From Hoeflea sp. (GTDB lineage Bacteria; Pseudomonadota; Alphaproteobacteria; Rhizobiales; Rhizobiaceae): DNA of 64,000 nucleotides. The stretch spans positions 175,924-239,923 of the forward strand of contig JAHRFE010000007.1 in the NCBI GenBank assembly GCA_019084245.1. Reading direction: 5' to 3'. Shown in pieces: positions 9,870 to 19,284 of the stretch. Under the pieces are notes generated by a model that saw nothing but the letters and a program-made list of their open reading frames with translations, made no database searches and had not been told where the DNA came from. Every line of letters begins with the position of its first letter. Within the stretch, counting starts at the first letter, position 1. The position numbers were made by a program, and so were the translations under genes.

Positions 9870-12800
9870 TTACGCCTTGCCGGCGCCGCCGGCTGTCGGC
9901 GTGGTCAGGATCACCGCGTCGCCGGCCTCGAGCACCGTCTGGTCGCAGGCCTTGAGCGTTTCGATGGTGCCGTCGCGGTGGCGCACCTCGGTCTTGCCGA
10001 CCTCGCCTTCGCCGCCACCGTCGATGCCCAAGGGCGGGCGGTTGCGGTGCGAGGACAGGATCGCCAGATCCATGCGCTCGAGGAAGCGGATGGTGCGCCT
10101 GGTGCCGTCGCCGGCGGAAAACCTGCCCTTGCCGCCCGAGCCCTCGCGGATGTGGAAATCCTCGAGCTGGACCGGAAAGCGCATTTCCAGGATCTCCGGA
10201 TCGGTGAGCCGGGAATTGGTCATGTGGGTGTGGACACCCGAGGTGCCGTTGAATCCGCGGCCCGAGTTCTCGTAGCCCGCCGGCGAGCCCGAGCAGATGG
10301 TCTCGTAGTACTGGTACTTGTCATTGCCGAAGGTGAGGTTGTTCATCGTGCCCTGGCTGTTGGCCAGCGCGCCGAGCGCGCCGAAGATGGCGTTGGTGAC
10401 ATGCTGCGAGGTCTCGACATTGCCGGCGACGACGGCGCGCGGATAGGCGGGCTTGAGCATTGAGCCTTCGGGAATGATGATCCTGATGGGGCGCAGGCAA
10501 CCTGCGTTCATCGGGATCGGCTTTTCGACCATCACCCGGAAACAGTAGAGCACGGCGGCGCGGGCGACAGGTTCGGGCGCGTTGAAATTGTTTTCCATGG
10601 CGCCCGAGGTGCCGGTGAAATCGACGGTCGCCTCGCGACGCTCGCGGTCGACCGAGATCTTCACCCGGATGACCTGGCCGGTGTCGGTCGGGTATTCATA
10701 CTCGCAGTCCGACAACGTGGAGACCACCCGGGCGACGCTTTCAGCGGCATTGTCCTGGACATGGCCCATATAGGCTTCGACCACATCAAGGCCGAAGTCC
10801 GTGACCATCTTGCGAAGATCGGCGACGCCCTTTTCATTGGCGGCGATCTGGGCCTTCAGGTCGGCGACGTTCTGGACGACGTTGCGGACCGGGTAGGGGT
10901 GATCGGTGAGAAGCTCGATCAGTTCCTTTTCGCGGAAGCGGCCGCGCTCGACGATGCGGAAATTGTCGATGAGCACGCCTTCCTCGTCGACGGTCGTTGC
11001 GAGCGGCGTCATCGAGCCTGGCGCGGTGCCGCCGACATCGGCGTGGTGGCCGCGCGAAGCCGACCAGAACAGGATCTCTGAGCCGTCATCGGAGAAAACC
11101 GGTGTGACCACGGTGATGTCGGGCAGATGGGTGCCGCCATTGTAGGGGGCGTTGAGCGCGAAGACGTCGCCGGGATGGATGTCGCCTTCGTTCAAACGGA
11201 TGATGGTTTCCACCGACCGGTCCATCGAGCCCAGGTGCACCGGCATGTGCGGGGCGTTGGCAACCAGAGCCCCGTTGCGGTCGAAAACCGCGCAGGAGAA
11301 ATCGAGCCGCTCCTTGATGTTGACCGAATAGGCGGTGTTCTGCAGTGTCACGCCCATCTGCTCGGCGATCGACATGAACAGGTTGTTGAACACCTCGAGC
11401 ATGATCGGGTCGGCGGTGTCGGCGCCGATGGCGAGCGCCCGGTCGAGTTTTTCGTAGCGGGTCAGCACGACGTGGTCGCGCGCATTGATGCGGGCTTCCC
11501 AGCCCGGCTCGATGACGATGGTCTGGTTGGGCTCGATGATCAGCGCGGGGCCGGCGACCCGGTGGCCAGGCTTCAGGCTCTCGCGGCGGATGACGCTGGC
11601 GTCGCGCCATTCTCCGCCGGTATAGACCCTGCGGGTCTCGCCATCCTCGGCATCGCCTGAAACGAGCGCGTGTTCGGGCTCGACGCGGCCGTCCTGGCGA
11701 TCGTCGAGGCCTTCCACAGAGATTGCCTCGATGATGATGGTCTTGTTGTCATAGATGAAGCCGAACTGGGCCTTGTGGGCCTTCTCGAATTCGGTGCGGG
11801 CGGCCTCGAAATCATGATCGGAGAAGGCCACCGGGATCGTCGTGTCGGTGCCGTCATAGCGCAGCTGCAGCACGGGTCGCCAGCTGATCGCACTGTCGGG
11901 CACACCCTGGGCGTCGAGCTCCTCGAACACGCCCTTGCAGAGCTGGTCGATCAGCATCTTCACGTCGGTGCGGCTGTCTTCCGAAAGCGGCTTGATCAGC
12001 GCCTGCTGGCGGCTCGCGAAGACGCTTGCCAGGCCGATGCCATAGGCCGAGAGCAGGCCCGAGAAGGGGTGGATCAGGATCGATTCCATGCCCAGCGCAT
12101 CGGCCACCAGGCAGGCATGCTGGCCGCCGGCGCCGCCGAAGCAATTGAGCAGGTAGCGGGTGACGTCATAGCCGCGCTGCACCGAGATCTTCTTGATGGC
12201 GTTGGCCATGTTCTCCACCGCGATGGTGACGAAGCCCTCGGCGATTTCCTCGGCGGACTTGCCGGGCTGATCCGAAGCCAGGACCTCGAAGGCCTTGGCA
12301 ACCGCTTCGCGATCGAGCGGCTGGTCCTGGCCGGGGCCGAAGATGGCGGGGAAGTAATCAGGCTGCAGCTTGCCGAGCATCACATTGGCGTCGGTGACAG
12401 TGAGCGGGCCGCCACGGCGGTAGCAGGCGGGGCCGGGATTGGCGCCGGCCGAGTCGGGACCGGCGCGAAAACGGCCTTCGCCCGAATGCAGGATCGAGCC
12501 GCCGCCGGCGGCAACCGTGTGAATGCGCATCATCGGCGCGCGGATGCGCACGCCCGCGACCTCGGTGTCGAAGGCGCGCTCGTAGTCGCCGTCATAATGG
12601 GCGACGTCGGTGGAGGTGCCGCCCATGTCAAAGCCGATGACCTTCTTGAAACCCGCAAGCGCTGCGGTCTCGACCATGCCGACGACACCGCCGGCGGGGC
12701 CGGAGAGGATGGCGTCCTTGCCGCGGAACATGTCGGCGGCGGTGAGCCCGCCCGAGGACATCATGAATTGCAGCGTCGGGCCGGGTTCGCCCGACGGCGT

Positions 12801-13496
12801 GGCGCCGAGCACGTTTGCCACCCGGTCGACATAGCGTTTCAGGATCGGCGAGAGATAGGCGTCGACCACGGTGGTGTCGCCGCGGCCGACGAGCTTGGCC
12901 AAGGGCGAGACCTGGTGGCTCACCGAGATCTGGGCAAAGCCCGCGCGCGCGCAGGCGCCCTCCACGATGGCCTCATGGATCGGGTTCTGCCAGGAATGCA
13001 TCAGCACGACGGCGACGGAATCGATGCCGTCGGCGCGGGCCCTGGCGAGTTCGGGTTCCAGCGCTTCGAGATCGGGGCCGCGCACCGCCTTGCCGTCGGC
13101 CATGGTGCGCTCGTCGACCTCGATGACCCGTTCATAAAGCTGCTCTGGCAGGATGATTTCCTTGGCGAAAATATCCGGTCTTGCCTGGTAGGCAATCCGG
13201 AGCGCGTCCCGGAATCCCCTGGTGATGACGAGAACGGTGCGGTCGCCCTTGCGTTCGAGCAGCGCATTGGTGGCGACCGTCGTGCCCATCTTGATGTGAC
13301 CGATGCGATCGGCCGGAATGGCGTCTTCAGCCGAAACGCCGAGCAGGTCGCGGATGCCCTGGATGGCAGCGTCGGGATAGGCCTCGGGGTTCTCGGACAG
13401 GAGCTTGCGCTGGTGCAACGTTCCATCGGGCGCGCGGCCGATCACATCGGTGAATGTGCCGCCGCGGTCGATCCAGAAATCCCAAACGCCCGTCAT
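9870..13496 (-). CDS. fused hydantoinase A/B (5-oxoprolinase-type) protein
   Basis: Cytoplasmic 1208-residue ATP-dependent amidohydrolase; family members open 5-oxo-L-proline to glutamate or cleave N-methylhydantoin. Order of domains: Hydantoinase A N-terminal region ([19 protein letters not shown] at about 5-23), Hydantoinase A with the ATPase motif [16 protein letters not shown], then Hydantoinase B beginning near [20 protein letters not shown] (about 690 onward). Many bacteria encode A and B separately; this fusion resembles eukaryotic 5-oxoprolinase. The start at 13496 follows GGAGG. It is transcribed away from a MarR regulator with two palindromes in the gap. Substrate cannot be decided here. 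Confidence 0.92.
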   Translation of the reverse strand: MTGVWDFWIDRGGTFTDVIGRAPDGTLHQRKLLSENPEAYPDAAIQGIRDLLGVSAEDAIPADRIGHIKMGTTVATNALLERKGDRTVLVITRGFRDALRIAYQARPDIFAKEIILPEQLYERVIEVDERTMADGKAVRGPDLEALEPELARARADGIDSVAVVLMHSWQNPIHEAIVEGACARAGFAQISVSHQVSPLAKLVGRGDTTVVDAYLSPILKRYVDRVANVLGATPSGEPGPTLQFMMSSGGLTAADMFRGKDAILSGPAGGVVGMVETAALAGFKKVIGFDMGGTSTDVAHYDGDYERAFDTEVAGVRIRAPMMRIHTVAAGGGSILHSGEGRFRAGPDSAGANPGPACYRRGGPLTVTDANVMLGKLQPDYFPAIFGPGQDQPLDREAVAKAFEVLASDQPGKSAEEIAEGFVTIAVENMANAIKKISVQRGYDVTRYLLNCFGGAGGQHACLVADALGMESILIHPFSGLLSAYGIGLASVFASRQQALIKPLSEDSRTDVKMLIDQLCKGVFEELDAQGVPDSAISWRPVLQLRYDGTDTTIPVAFSDHDFEAARTEFEKAHKAQFGFIYDNKTIIIEAISVEGLDDRQDGRVEPEHALVSGDAEDGETRRVYTGGEWRDASVIRRESLKPGHRVAGPALIIEPNQTIVIEPGWEARINARDHVVLTRYEKLDRALAIGADTADPIMLEVFNNLFMSIAEQMGVTLQNTAYSVNIKERLDFSCAVFDRNGALVANAPHMPVHLGSMDRSVETIIRLNEGDIHPGDVFALNAPYNGGTHLPDITVVTPVFSDDGSEILFWSASRGHHADVGGTAPGSMTPLATTVDEEGVLIDNFRIVERGRFREKELIELLTDHPYPVRNVVQNVADLKAQIAANEKGVADLRKMVTDFGLDVVEAYMGHVQDNAAESVARVVSTLSDCEYEYPTDTGQVIRVKISVDRERREATVDFTGTSGAMENNFNAPEPVARAAVLYCFRVMVEKPIPMNAGCLRPIRIIIPEGSMLKPAYPRAVVAGNVETSQHVTNAIFGALGALANSQGTMNNLTFGNDKYQYYETICSGSPAGYENSGRGFNGTSGVHTHMTNSRLTDPEILEMRFPVQLEDFHIREGSGGKGRFSAGDGTRRTIRFLERMDLAILSSHRNRPPLGIDGGGEGEVGKTEVRHRDGTIETLKACDQTVLEAGDAVILTTPTAGGAGKA

Positions 13497-13564
13497 GATG
13501 GTGCCTCCAGCAGGTTCGCGCCGCCCCGGATCTTGCCATGGACAGCGGCTCTTGTCCGCGTATA

Positions 13565-13580
13565 ATGCCATCGTTGGCAT
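13565..13580. promoter_or_regulatory. inverted repeat 1 in hydantoinase/MarR gap
   Basis: ATGCCA and TGGCAT flank TCGT. It lies 69 bases upstream of the hydantoinase start and 25 bp, centre to centre, from the second palindrome. It may be an operator half of a two-site regulatory region, but the sequence differs from repeat 2. Confidence 0.45.
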
Positions 13581-13589
13581 AACGTCAAT

Positions 13590-13605
13590 ATTTTATCGAT
13601 AAAAT
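13590..13605. promoter_or_regulatory. 16-bp perfect palindrome, probable MarR operator
   Basis: ATTTTATCGATAAAAT is perfectly self-complementary and sits 13 bases upstream of the MarR start, between the two divergent genes. MarR dimers bind palindromes of about this length near their own promoters. This is the best candidate operator for both directions. Confidence 0.65.
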
Positions 13606-13618
13606 GTGAGCGAAAGTC

Positions 13619-14152
13619 ATGGCTTCTCCGAAATCACCGGCTTCTGCAGGCATCGGCCCGATCGTGTCAGCCTCGCATCTGGCGGATGGCGGCATGCCGG
13701 CGATGTCGGAAATGGAATTCGCCCTGGTGATCCTGAGCAATGCCTATCAGCGCTGGATCACCCGTTGCACGGCGGCTGCGGGCGGCGAGGGGCTGTCGGC
13801 GATCGAGGTGCAGATCCTGCATGCGGTCAATCACCGCGAGCGCGACAAGAGCCAGTCTGAACTGTGCATGATGTTCAACATCGAGGACACCCATGTGGTG
13901 GCCTATGCGCTGAAGAAGCTCGAGGCGCTGGGGCTGGTGCAGCCCGGCAGGCGCGGCAAGGAAAAGACCGCGCGGATCACAAAGAAAGGCGCCGATCTCT
14001 GCCTCCGGTACCGGGCCTTGCGGGAGAAATTGCTGATTGAGTCAGTTGCTTCACTTGGTCTGGATGAGGCTCGGGTGAGCGAAATCGCCTCGCTGATGCG
14101 GGTGATGTCGGGGCAATATGATCAGGCCTCGCGGGCGGCTGCGAGCTATTGA
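13619..14152 (+). CDS. MarR-family transcriptional regulator
   Basis: A 177-residue winged-helix regulator. The recognition part reads DKSQSELCMMFNIEDTHVVAY followed by KKLEALGLVQP and a wing with KEKTARITKKG (about 80-125). The N-terminal 25 residues are an extra, low-complexity extension; MPAMSEMEF (13694) is an alternative start. It is divergent from the hydantoinase gene, so control of that gene is the simplest reading. The ligand is unknown; a hydantoin, oxoproline or related amide would fit the context. Confidence 0.88.
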   Translation: MASPKSPASAGIGPIVSASHLADGGMPAMSEMEFALVILSNAYQRWITRCTAAAGGEGLSAIEVQILHAVNHRERDKSQSELCMMFNIEDTHVVAYALKKLEALGLVQPGRRGKEKTARITKKGADLCLRYRALREKLLIESVASLGLDEARVSEIASLMRVMSGQYDQASRAAASY

Positions 14153-14213
14153 CCGTCTAGCCCTCGGCTGACTATCGTCACGCCACTTTCAGGCAGGCAA
14201 TTGGAGAAGACCC

Positions 14214-15203
14214 ATGAATTATGTGCGGCTGGGGAAGACAGGGCTCAAGGTGTCGCGGCTGTGCATGGGCTGCATGAGCTTCGGCACGCCGGGCGGGGCG
14301 ACCCATCCCTGGGTGCTGCCCGAGGACGAGGCGCAGCCGTTCTTCCGCAAGGCGGTGGAAAGTGGCATCAATTTCTTCGACACGGCCAACCACTACAATT
14401 TCGGCGACTCCGAGAAGATCACCGGCAAGGCGCTGAAAAGCTTCGCCAAGCGTGACGAGATCGTCGTGGCGACCAAGGTGGGCCTCAGGATGAACGACGA
14501 CGCCCGCCCCAACACCAGCGGGATGTCGCGCAAGCATGTGTTCGACCAGATCGACCAGTCGCTGACACGTCTCGGCATGGATTATGTCGACATCCTCTAT
14601 GTCCACCGGCTCGACCCCGGTACGGAATTCGACGAGATGCTCGATGCGCTGGAGGCGGTCATCCAGGCGGGCAAGGTGCGCTATGTTGCAGCCTCGTCGA
14701 TGTGGGCGTGGCAGTTCGCCAAGTTGCGCGAAATGCAGAAGGCGCGGGGCTACCAGCAATTCGTCGCCATGCAGAATTTCTACAATCTGGCCTATCGCGA
14801 GGAAGAGCGCGAGATGATGCCCTATTGCGTGTCCGAAGGCGTGGGCGTGGTGCCCTGGTCGCCGATCGGGCGCGGTTTTCTCGCCGGCAACCGGCCGAAG
14901 GACGGGCAGGCGACCCGGCGCGCCGAGACCGATGACCGGCATCACAGCTATTTCGGTTCGGAGCAGGACTACGCCGTGCTGGCGCGGGTGGAGGAGGTGG
15001 CGGCCCGGCTCGGTGTCAAGCCGGCGCAGGTGGCCTATGCCTGGGTGCTGTCGAAATCCTATGTCACCGCGCCGATTGTCGGCACGACGAAACTCGGGCA
15101 GCTTGAGGAGGCGATCGGGGCGCTCGACATCAAGCTCGACACTGAAGCCGTCGCGCTGCTGGAATCGGCCTACCGGCCGCGCGCGGTGACCGGGCACAAC
15201 TAG
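14214..15203 (+). CDS. aldo/keto reductase
   Basis: Cytoplasmic 329-residue NADPH-type oxidoreductase with a TIM-barrel fold. The start MNYVRLGKTGLKVSRLCMG is family-typical. Catalytic residues are visible: Asp in FFDTANHYNFGDSE, Tyr in the same motif, Lys in VVATKVG and His in VDILYVHRLD. The segment GVVPWSPIGRGFLAGN and the C-terminal KLGQLEEAIGALDI belong to the YajO/Tas-like branch. It is downstream of the MarR gene with a 61-base gap and may be co-transcribed. Substrate unknown. Confidence 0.93.
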   Translation: MNYVRLGKTGLKVSRLCMGCMSFGTPGGATHPWVLPEDEAQPFFRKAVESGINFFDTANHYNFGDSEKITGKALKSFAKRDEIVVATKVGLRMNDDARPNTSGMSRKHVFDQIDQSLTRLGMDYVDILYVHRLDPGTEFDEMLDALEAVIQAGKVRYVAASSMWAWQFAKLREMQKARGYQQFVAMQNFYNLAYREEEREMMPYCVSEGVGVVPWSPIGRGFLAGNRPKDGQATRRAETDDRHHSYFGSEQDYAVLARVEEVAARLGVKPAQVAYAWVLSKSYVTAPIVGTTKLGQLEEAIGALDIKLDTEAVALLESAYRPRAVTGHN

Positions 15204-15218
15204 TCCACCTACGTGACT

Positions 15219-15242
15219 ACCTTGGTTCCTTGGTACCTTGAC
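15219..15242. repeat. three 8-bp tandem repeats, operator-like
   Basis: Three consecutive 8-mers, ACCTTGGT, TCCTTGGT and ACCTTGAC, start 54 bases before the ribbon-helix-helix-like gene. Ribbon-helix-helix repressors such as MetJ bind tandem 8-bp boxes, so this could be an autoregulatory site. Confidence 0.5.
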
Positions 15243-15255
15243 ACCTGACAGGCTT

Positions 15256-15275
15256 CATGCGACGATACTCGCATG
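15256..15275 (+). promoter_or_regulatory. inverted repeat overlapping a start codon
   Basis: CATGCG and CGCATG flank eight bases, and the right arm ends in the ATG of the next gene. In RNA it would fold into a six-pair hairpin that hides the start codon; as DNA it could be a second protein-binding site. No strong Shine-Dalgarno sequence is present in the loop. Confidence 0.45.
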
Positions 15276-15518
15276 AAAAAGATAGAGCGTGTACAAACCG
15301 GCCTGAGGATCGAAAAGCGGCTGCTGAAGGTCCTCAAGGGGCTAGCCGAACATCTCGACATCTCCGTCGCGGAGCTGATCGAGGCGATGGCGCTGCATGC
15401 CTTCGAGGGCAAGGCACCGTTCGGGAAGGACACGATGGCGAGGATCGGCCAGCTCAAGGCGGTGTATGATCTGGATCTGTCCGCAGCCGACAGCCACGTT
15501 CTGAGCGAACAGGGTTGA
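15273..15518 (+). CDS. ribbon-helix-helix-like small protein
   Basis: An 81-residue protein whose residues 5-45 (RVQTGLRIEKRLLKVLKGLA followed by EHLDISVAELIEAMALHAF) fit a short beta-strand followed by two helices, the layout of ribbon-helix-helix DNA-binding dimers. It is followed five bases later by a small gene of unknown role, giving a two-gene unit, with tandem repeats and an inverted repeat directly upstream. DNA binding and autoregulation are inferred. Confidence 0.7.
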   Translation: MKKIERVQTGLRIEKRLLKVLKGLAEHLDISVAELIEAMALHAFEGKAPFGKDTMARIGQLKAVYDLDLSAADSHVLSEQG

Positions 15519-15523
15519 GGCCG

Positions 15524-15901
15524 ATGCCGGACTACAAGGACATGCTCCGGCGTTTCGAGCGCGGCGAGCTGGATCCCGCCGGATTTCGCCATGCCGACCA
15601 TGTCGGCGTGGCCTACGAGGCGCTGTTGCGGGACGGCTTTTTCAAGGCGCTGCTGATCTATGCTGAGGGACTGACGGCCCTGGTGGAAGAGGCCGGCCTG
15701 CCGGACAAGTTCAACGCAACGGTGACATTCGCCTATATGAGCGCGATCGCGGAACGGATGCACCGGCACCCTGCGGCGAGTGCCCAGGACTTCATCTCCG
15801 CCAATCCGGACCTGTTGTCCGGCGCGGTGCTCGACCGCCACTCGAAGGCACGGCTGAACAGCGAACTCGCCCGGCAGGTGGCGCTGCCGCCTGACCTGTG
15901 A
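15524..15901 (+). CDS. small conserved hypothetical protein
   Basis: A 125-residue soluble, mostly helical protein beginning MPDYKDMLRRFERGELDPAG, with FRHADHVGVAYEALLRDGFF and a central ATVTFAYMSAIAERMHRHP. The His-containing motifs are suggestive but no family with known function is recognised. The start at 15524 is preferred over a TTG nine bases upstream that overlaps the previous stop. It is coupled to the ribbon-helix-helix-like gene (5-base gap). Confidence 0.75.
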   Translation: MPDYKDMLRRFERGELDPAGFRHADHVGVAYEALLRDGFFKALLIYAEGLTALVEEAGLPDKFNATVTFAYMSAIAERMHRHPAASAQDFISANPDLLSGAVLDRHSKARLNSELARQVALPPDL

Positions 15902-15923
15902 TCCGGGTTTCAGGCGCGCGGCC

Positions 15924-16838
15924 TCAGCCCACCTTGGCCTTTCGACCGCACCAGACCACGACGCCCACGGCGATGGCGAAGCCCAGCATCACCGGGGTGA
16001 CGGTTTCGCCCAGGATCAGGGCGGAGAGGCCGAGGGTGACGAAGCTCTGCAAGAGCTGCACCTGTCCGACGCGGGCGATGCCGCCGATCGCCATGCCCCA
16101 GTTCCAGAAGATGAAGCCGGCGAACATCGAGCCCAGCGACAGATAGAGAAGTGCCGTGAGCGCTCCCGTGCCCGGGGTGCTGATGCCGGTGTCCCAGGCA
16201 AACCACGTGCCTGCCAGCGACAGTGGCGCGGTGATCACCAGCGCCCAGCTGATCACTTCCCAGCCGGGCCGTGTGCGGGCGAGCTTGCCGGAGATGACGT
16301 AGCCGCAGGAGGCCGAAAGGGCGGCGCAAGCCAGCCACAGATCGCCGATGCCGGGTTCGATGTCGGCGCCCGAGAGCGAGAAGATCATCACCAGCGCCGC
16401 ACCCGTGATGCTCCAGGCCCAGAAGGCCAGGCCCGGGCGTTCGCCGCCAAACAGCGCCGCGAAGGTGGCGGTCATCAGCGGCAGCACGCCGAGCACGACA
16501 CCGCCGTGGGCGGCGGGCACGGTCTGCATTGCGACGCTGGAAAAGCCGGGGAAGCCGTAGATCAGCAGCACGCCTGCTGTGAACAGCGAGAGCGCGTGCT
16601 GGCGCGGGAACCGCTTGCGCAACACCAGCAAGGCGACGGCCGCCACGCTTGCCGCAATGGCGGCGCGGCAGAAGGTGATGAAGGCGGGCGAAAAGCCCTC
16701 GAGCGCGACATGGGTCGCGGGCAGGGTGCCGCCGAAGATGACCACGCCGACGAAGCCGATCGCCAGGCCAGCCAGCGGATGGGCGGGCGCGGGGCTGGCG
16801 GGGCGAATTGACGCTGGGGAACCGGAAGCTTCGGACAT
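15924..16838 (-). CDS. DMT-superfamily (EamA) transporter
   Basis: Inner-membrane protein of 304 residues with about ten hydrophobic segments in two EamA repeats (roughly 25-155 and 165-295). Signatures include VAMQTVPAAHGGVVLGVLPL in the first repeat and VGQVQLLQSFVTLGLSALIL in the second. The N-terminus (1-22) is Pro/Ala/Ser-rich. Family members export amino acids or other metabolites; the substrate is unknown. It converges on the preceding pair of small genes. Confidence 0.9.
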   Translation of the reverse strand: MSEASGSPASIRPASPAPAHPLAGLAIGFVGVVIFGGTLPATHVALEGFSPAFITFCRAAIAASVAAVALLVLRKRFPRQHALSLFTAGVLLIYGFPGFSSVAMQTVPAAHGGVVLGVLPLMTATFAALFGGERPGLAFWAWSITGAALVMIFSLSGADIEPGIGDLWLACAALSASCGYVISGKLARTRPGWEVISWALVITAPLSLAGTWFAWDTGISTPGTGALTALLYLSLGSMFAGFIFWNWGMAIGGIARVGQVQLLQSFVTLGLSALILGETVTPVMLGFAIAVGVVVWCGRKAKVG

Positions 16839-16979
16839 GGACCCGGCTTAGCGGCAGGTGCGGGGCCTGGTCCAGTCAATTCCGGCGATGACAGGCATCG
16901 TTGAACGTGATGGATCGTTCACCGATTTGTGCGCCGCGCCATACTCGATTTTCCGGCTCAAATCGGTTAAGACCGGATC

Positions 16980-17690
16980 ATGAGTTTGTTCAGCCGCCTG
17001 TTCGACGCAATTGGCGATACCGCGTCCACTGCCTTTTCGGGCATTGTTGAAGCCGTGCGCACGGTGTTCTCGGGCGATCCGGAAACCCGGCGCAGGGTGG
17101 CGTTTTCGATCGCCGTTATCGCGCTGTCGGCGAAGATGGCCAAGGCCGACGGCATTGTCGCGCCCGAAGAGGTGCGCGCCTTCCAGGAGATCTTCACGGT
17201 CCCTGAGGCCGAGGCGCAGAATGTGGCGCGGCTTTACAATCTCGCCAAGCAGGATGTGGCGGGCTACGAGATCTATGCCCAGCGGGTGGCCGGAATGTGC
17301 GGGTCGGGCGTGGCCAACTGCGCCATGCTCGAGGACGTGCTCGACGGGTTGTTCCATATCGCCAAGGCCGATGGCGTGATCCATCACAAGGAACTCGAGT
17401 TCATCGCCAATGTGGCTGACATTTTCCGGGTCGACGAGGCCCATTTCGACAGAATCCTGGCGCGGCATGTCCATCCCGACGGGATCGACCCCTATGCCGT
17501 CCTGGGGCTGGCGGTGACCACGCCCTTCGACGAGGTGAAGAAGCGCTATCGGGCGCTGGCCTCGGAAAGCCATCCTGACCGCCTGCGCGCCCGCGGCGTG
17601 CCGGACGAGTTTCTCACCATTGCCAATGACCGGATGGCGGCGCTCAATGACGCCTTCGCGGTGATCGAGAAGGCCCGCGCCGCGGCATGA
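16980..17690 (+). CDS. TerB/DnaJ-domain protein (DjlA-like)
   Basis: A 236-residue co-chaperone-like protein. Residues 40-160 form a TerB-type helical domain with two acidic repeats (KMAKADGIVAPEEVRAF and HIAKADGVIHHKELEFI). A C-terminal J domain (about 165-232) carries the HPD motif in SESHPDRLRARG, which would stimulate an Hsp70 such as DnaK. No clear membrane anchor is seen, unlike enterobacterial DjlA. Its stop overlaps the start of the AmpD-like gene by four bases (ATGA), so the two are translationally coupled. Confidence 0.9.
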   Translation: MSLFSRLFDAIGDTASTAFSGIVEAVRTVFSGDPETRRRVAFSIAVIALSAKMAKADGIVAPEEVRAFQEIFTVPEAEAQNVARLYNLAKQDVAGYEIYAQRVAGMCGSGVANCAMLEDVLDGLFHIAKADGVIHHKELEFIANVADIFRVDEAHFDRILARHVHPDGIDPYAVLGLAVTTPFDEVKKRYRALASESHPDRLRARGVPDEFLTIANDRMAALNDAFAVIEKARAAA

Positions 17691-18448
17691 GTGATTTTCA
17701 GCCTGATTTTGCGCCCGCCGGCGTCTGTCCGTCGCCCAATCATGGCGCGCGCAGGAATGGGCGGACGCCCGACATGCTGATCCTGCACTATACCGGCATG
17801 CCCTCGGCCGAGGCGGCGCTGCAGTGGCTGTGTGCCGAGGAAAGCCAGGTCTCATCGCATTACTTTGTCGATGAGGAGGGCCGCATCACCCAGCTTGTGC
17901 CCGAGAGCCAGCGCGCCTGGCATGCCGGTCAAGGCCACTGGAAGGGCGACACCGACATCAATTCGGCCTCGATCGGCATCGAGATCGCCAATCCCGGTCA
18001 CGCGGGCGGTTCGCCGCCGTTTCACGAAGCCCAGATCGAGGCGGTGATCCGGCTCTGCTGCGACATTGTCCAGCGCCATGCCATCGCCGCCGAACGGGTG
18101 CTGGCGCATTCCGACATCGCGCCGATGCGCAAGCAGGACCCGGGCGAGTGCTTTCCATGGGACCGGCTTCACAGGGAAGGCGTCGGCCACTGGGTCGAGC
18201 CGGTGCCGGTCGGCGGCGGGCGGTTTTTCCAGGAGGGCGACACCGGTCAGCCGGTGGAGGCGCTGCAGTCCATGCTCGCGCTTTACGGCTATGGCGTCCG
18301 CGTCGACGGATCCTACGATGCCGAGACCAGTGCGGTGATCCGGGCTTTCCAACGCCATTTCCGGCCCGAGCGGGTCGATGGCGTCGCCGACGCCTCCACC
18401 ATCGGCACGCTTCACAAGCTCTTGTCCGCACTGGCCACGGTTGCCTGA
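17687..18448 (+). CDS. N-acetylmuramoyl-L-alanine amidase, AmpD-like, with PG-binding domain
   Basis: A 253-residue zinc amidase (Amidase_2) that splits the bond between MurNAc and L-Ala. Zinc ligands are visible in LILHYTGMP (about 26-34), VLAHSDIAPMRKQDPGECF (about 139-157). A PG_binding_1 domain occupies about 187-250. There is no signal peptide, which points to cytoplasmic recycling of anhydro-muropeptides as for AmpD, although the binding domain would also suit murein. It is coupled to the DjlA-like gene. Confidence 0.92.
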   Translation: MSDFQPDFAPAGVCPSPNHGARRNGRTPDMLILHYTGMPSAEAALQWLCAEESQVSSHYFVDEEGRITQLVPESQRAWHAGQGHWKGDTDINSASIGIEIANPGHAGGSPPFHEAQIEAVIRLCCDIVQRHAIAAERVLAHSDIAPMRKQDPGECFPWDRLHREGVGHWVEPVPVGGGRFFQEGDTGQPVEALQSMLALYGYGVRVDGSYDAETSAVIRAFQRHFRPERVDGVADASTIGTLHKLLSALATVA

Positions 18449-18714
18449 ACCGGGCGCCCGATTCTGATCCCGCCATGCCGTTCGAACTGGCGGAGTGTTA
18501 CAGGCTGACACGCAAGTTTATTGCGGTTGTGGAACTTTTTATTGCTGGGTCACAAAATCGCCAGCCTGTGCCTTGATTGAGGCGGCTCCACGCACGGACC
18601 ACACGAGGGCAGAACGCCTCTCCGGGTTCCGGGCCGACAAGCAACGCGCCAAGGGGCAAGCCCCGTCCTCGCCGATGAGCGGATGGGCAAGGCGCCATCG
18701 GAGTAATACAAAAC

Positions 18715-19227
18715 ATGCGTCCAATTTTCACGGCTGCTTCGGCGGCCCTGCTTTCACTTGCGCTCGCGGGCTGCGAAACCACCGGAATCTCCAGCGAGAC
18801 CACCGGTTCCATCACAAGCAGCGAGATCAAGGGATCGGAACTGAAATTCGGTTATGCGACCCGGCCTCATGGCAAGCTGATTTCCAGTTACGCCAAGACC
18901 CATGGGATCCCTGAAGCCCTTGCCCATGCGGTGATCTCGGTCGAGAGCAATTACCGCGCCGATGCGCGCGGTGCGGCAGGCGAGGTCGGGCTCATGCAGA
19001 TCAAGCCGTCGACGGCGCGAATGATGGGGTACAGCGGCTCGACCAAGGGGCTCTACAATCCCGAGACCAACATCAAATACGGCATGAAATATCTGGCCAT
19101 GGCGCACAAGCTGGGTGGTGGTACAACCTGCGGCACGATCCTGAAATACAATGCCGGCCATGCTGCCAAGCGCATGAACCCGGTCTCCCAGCGCTACTGC
19201 GGCAAGGTCGCGCTCTTGATGAAGTAA
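18715..19227 (+). CDS. SLT-domain lytic transglycosylase lipoprotein
   Basis: A 170-residue lipoprotein with lipobox LALAGC at about 15-20 and one SLT domain (about 55-165). Catalytic Glu lies in VISVESNYRADARG and the family motifs GLMQIKPSTARMMGY and LKYNAGH follow. It would cleave glycan strands in the periplasm. A GGAG lies 11 bases upstream of the ATG. The 266 bases before it hold no further gene. Confidence 0.92.
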   Translation: MRPIFTAASAALLSLALAGCETTGISSETTGSITSSEIKGSELKFGYATRPHGKLISSYAKTHGIPEALAHAVISVESNYRADARGAAGEVGLMQIKPSTARMMGYSGSTKGLYNPETNIKYGMKYLAMAHKLGGGTTCGTILKYNAGHAAKRMNPVSQRYCGKVALLMK

Positions 19228-19284
19228 GAGACGGGTTTCGGCTTGCTGCTCCCCCGGCATGCTGGGTGGGCAGCAAGCCGGGCG

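Noticed and set aside
11670-13565. 631-codon open frame on the + strand opposite the hydantoinase gene
   Set aside because: Antisense shadow of a clear family member; composition is that of reversed GC-rich coding DNA.
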